Shown one piece after another: positions 23,684 to 24,224 of a stretch of DNA of 24,224 nt. Within the stretch, counting starts at the first letter, position 1. Every line of letters begins with the position of its first letter. Source of the stretch: CAZFAT01 sp964517075. GTDB taxonomy: Bacteria; Acidobacteriota; Vicinamibacteria; Vicinamibacterales; SCN-69-37. A program made the position numbers and the translations under genes. The DNA lies in assembly GCA_964517075.1 (NCBI GenBank), contig CAZFAT010000260.1, forward strand, positions 1 to 24,224, read 5' to 3'. Under the pieces are notes generated by a model. That model made no database searches. It was not told where the DNA came from and worked only from the letters and a program-made list of their open reading frames with translations.

Positions 23684-24224
23684 CCTGACTCACATCGAGC
23701 CGTCCGGCGGACTGGCTTCCAGTGCCGGCCCGCATCTGGCGGACACGCCGGCCGAGCTGATCCAGCCGGTGGAGCTCGCGGTGATCGTGCCCGCCTTCAA
23801 CGAAATGGCGGGCATCGAACGCACGCTGAGGCTTGTCCACGAGGTGCTGGCCCAATTCAATCGCACGAGCGAAGTCATCGTCGTCGACGACGGATCGGCC
23901 GATGGCACCGGCGCGACCGCCGCGGCCTGCGGCGCGCGCGTGATCGTCCACGACACGAACCGCGGCTACGGCGCGGCGCTGAAGACGGGTATTCTCAACA
24001 GCCGCGCGCAGGCCATCGCGATCATCGATGCGGACTCGACGTATCCCGCTGACGCCATTCCGCGCCTTTACGCTCAGCTCAGGCATGCCGACATGGCCGT
24101 CGGCGCCAGGCGTCTGACGTCGCAGGGCGTGGCCTGGATCCGGCGGCCCGGCAAGTGGCTCCTGAATCGCTTTGCCAGCTATCTCGTTGGCCGCCACATC
24201 CCGGATCTCAATTCGGGGCTGCGC
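23664..24224 (+). CDS. GT2 glycosyltransferase (DPM1/polyprenyl-phosphate type), 3' truncated by window
   Basis: The frame is open from ATG 23664 to the last base (187 codons) with no stop. AAGGTGGGG just upstream is a good ribosome binding site. After about 36 variable residues it reads ELAVIVPAFNEMAGIERTL, VIVVDDGSADGT (D75, D76) and AIIDADSTYP (D122, D124), the nucleotide- and metal-binding motifs of GT2 enzymes. NRGYGAALKTGI and IPDLNSGLR are typical of the dolichol-phosphate mannosyltransferase branch, which charges polyprenyl phosphate. The start overlaps the flippase end by 20 bases, so translation is likely coupled. The C-terminal part is not in view. Confidence 0.88.
   Translation, partial: MQTPVRDLTHIEPSGGLASSAGPHLADTPAELIQPVELAVIVPAFNEMAGIERTLRLVHEVLAQFNRTSEVIVVDDGSADGTGATAAACGARVIVHDTNRGYGAALKTGILNSRAQAIAIIDADSTYPADAIPRLYAQLRHADMAVGARRLTSQGVAWIRRPGKWLLNRFASYLVGRHIPDLNSGLR

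Noticed and set aside
1..24224. tRNA, rRNA, CRISPR array, insertion sequence or attachment site
   Set aside because: I saw no T-loop signature, repeat-spacer series, transposase motif or terminal inverted repeat in reading both strands; a covariance search was not possible here.

Overview
The window is high-GC bacterial DNA with densely packed genes and no rRNA, tRNA, CRISPR array or insertion sequence that I could recognise. The mix of genes (a serine-hydrolase/NamZ fusion, an orphan PilB/GspE ATPase, PEGA and TonB-C proteins, an exosortase-style exopolysaccharide module and a mini PEP-CTERM protein) suggests an environmental Gram-negative. Acidobacteriota, perhaps class Vicinamibacteria, is my best guess, but this is inference and not shown by any marker gene.

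Layout. Positions 1-1374 hold the 3' end of a serine hydrolase fused to a NamZ (DUF1343) muramidase domain. A PilB/GspE-type ATPase follows (1510-3306). It converges on a very long minus-strand gene (3353-7429) for a pseudo-receiver / giant coiled coil / PAS / degenerate histidine-kinase protein. Positions 7430-8571 are sparse, with two small proteins. Next comes a two-gene unit: a membrane-anchored PEGA-repeat protein and a secreted TonB-C protein (8572-10754). Two homologous small proteins of unknown function (10909-11196 and 11373-11705) follow. The second leads into a GT4 glycosyltransferase and an AsnB-type amidotransferase (11737-14811), a pair typical of XrtA/PEP-CTERM exopolysaccharide loci. 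After them lie a mini protein with a PEP-CTERM-like tail (14926-15195) and a secreted protein of unknown function (15295-16452). Two minus-strand glycosyltransferases (GT39-like and GT2) diverge from a plus-strand operon of an FAD oxidoreductase, a GT4, a Wzx-type flippase and a GT2 that runs off the window (19507-24224).

How it may work together. The right two-thirds reads as a surface-polysaccharide locus: sugars are assembled by GT4/GT2/GT39 enzymes, modified by an amidotransferase and an FAD enzyme, and flipped by Wzx. A small PEP-CTERM protein is a likely exosortase client, although no exosortase gene is in view.

The strongest unexplained pattern is regulatory. Sigma-54-like -24/-12 elements (GG, ten bases, GC, usually with TTGC) lie in front of the pseudo-kinase gene, the 8171 small ORF, the PEGA operon, both homologous small proteins, the PEP-CTERM mini protein and the FAD operon, with a weaker one before the PilB-like gene. 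In five of these the start codon is only 14 to 18 bases from the -12 GC. I infer a sigma-54 regulon joining envelope proteins and polysaccharide genes. All matches were found by eye and need testing.
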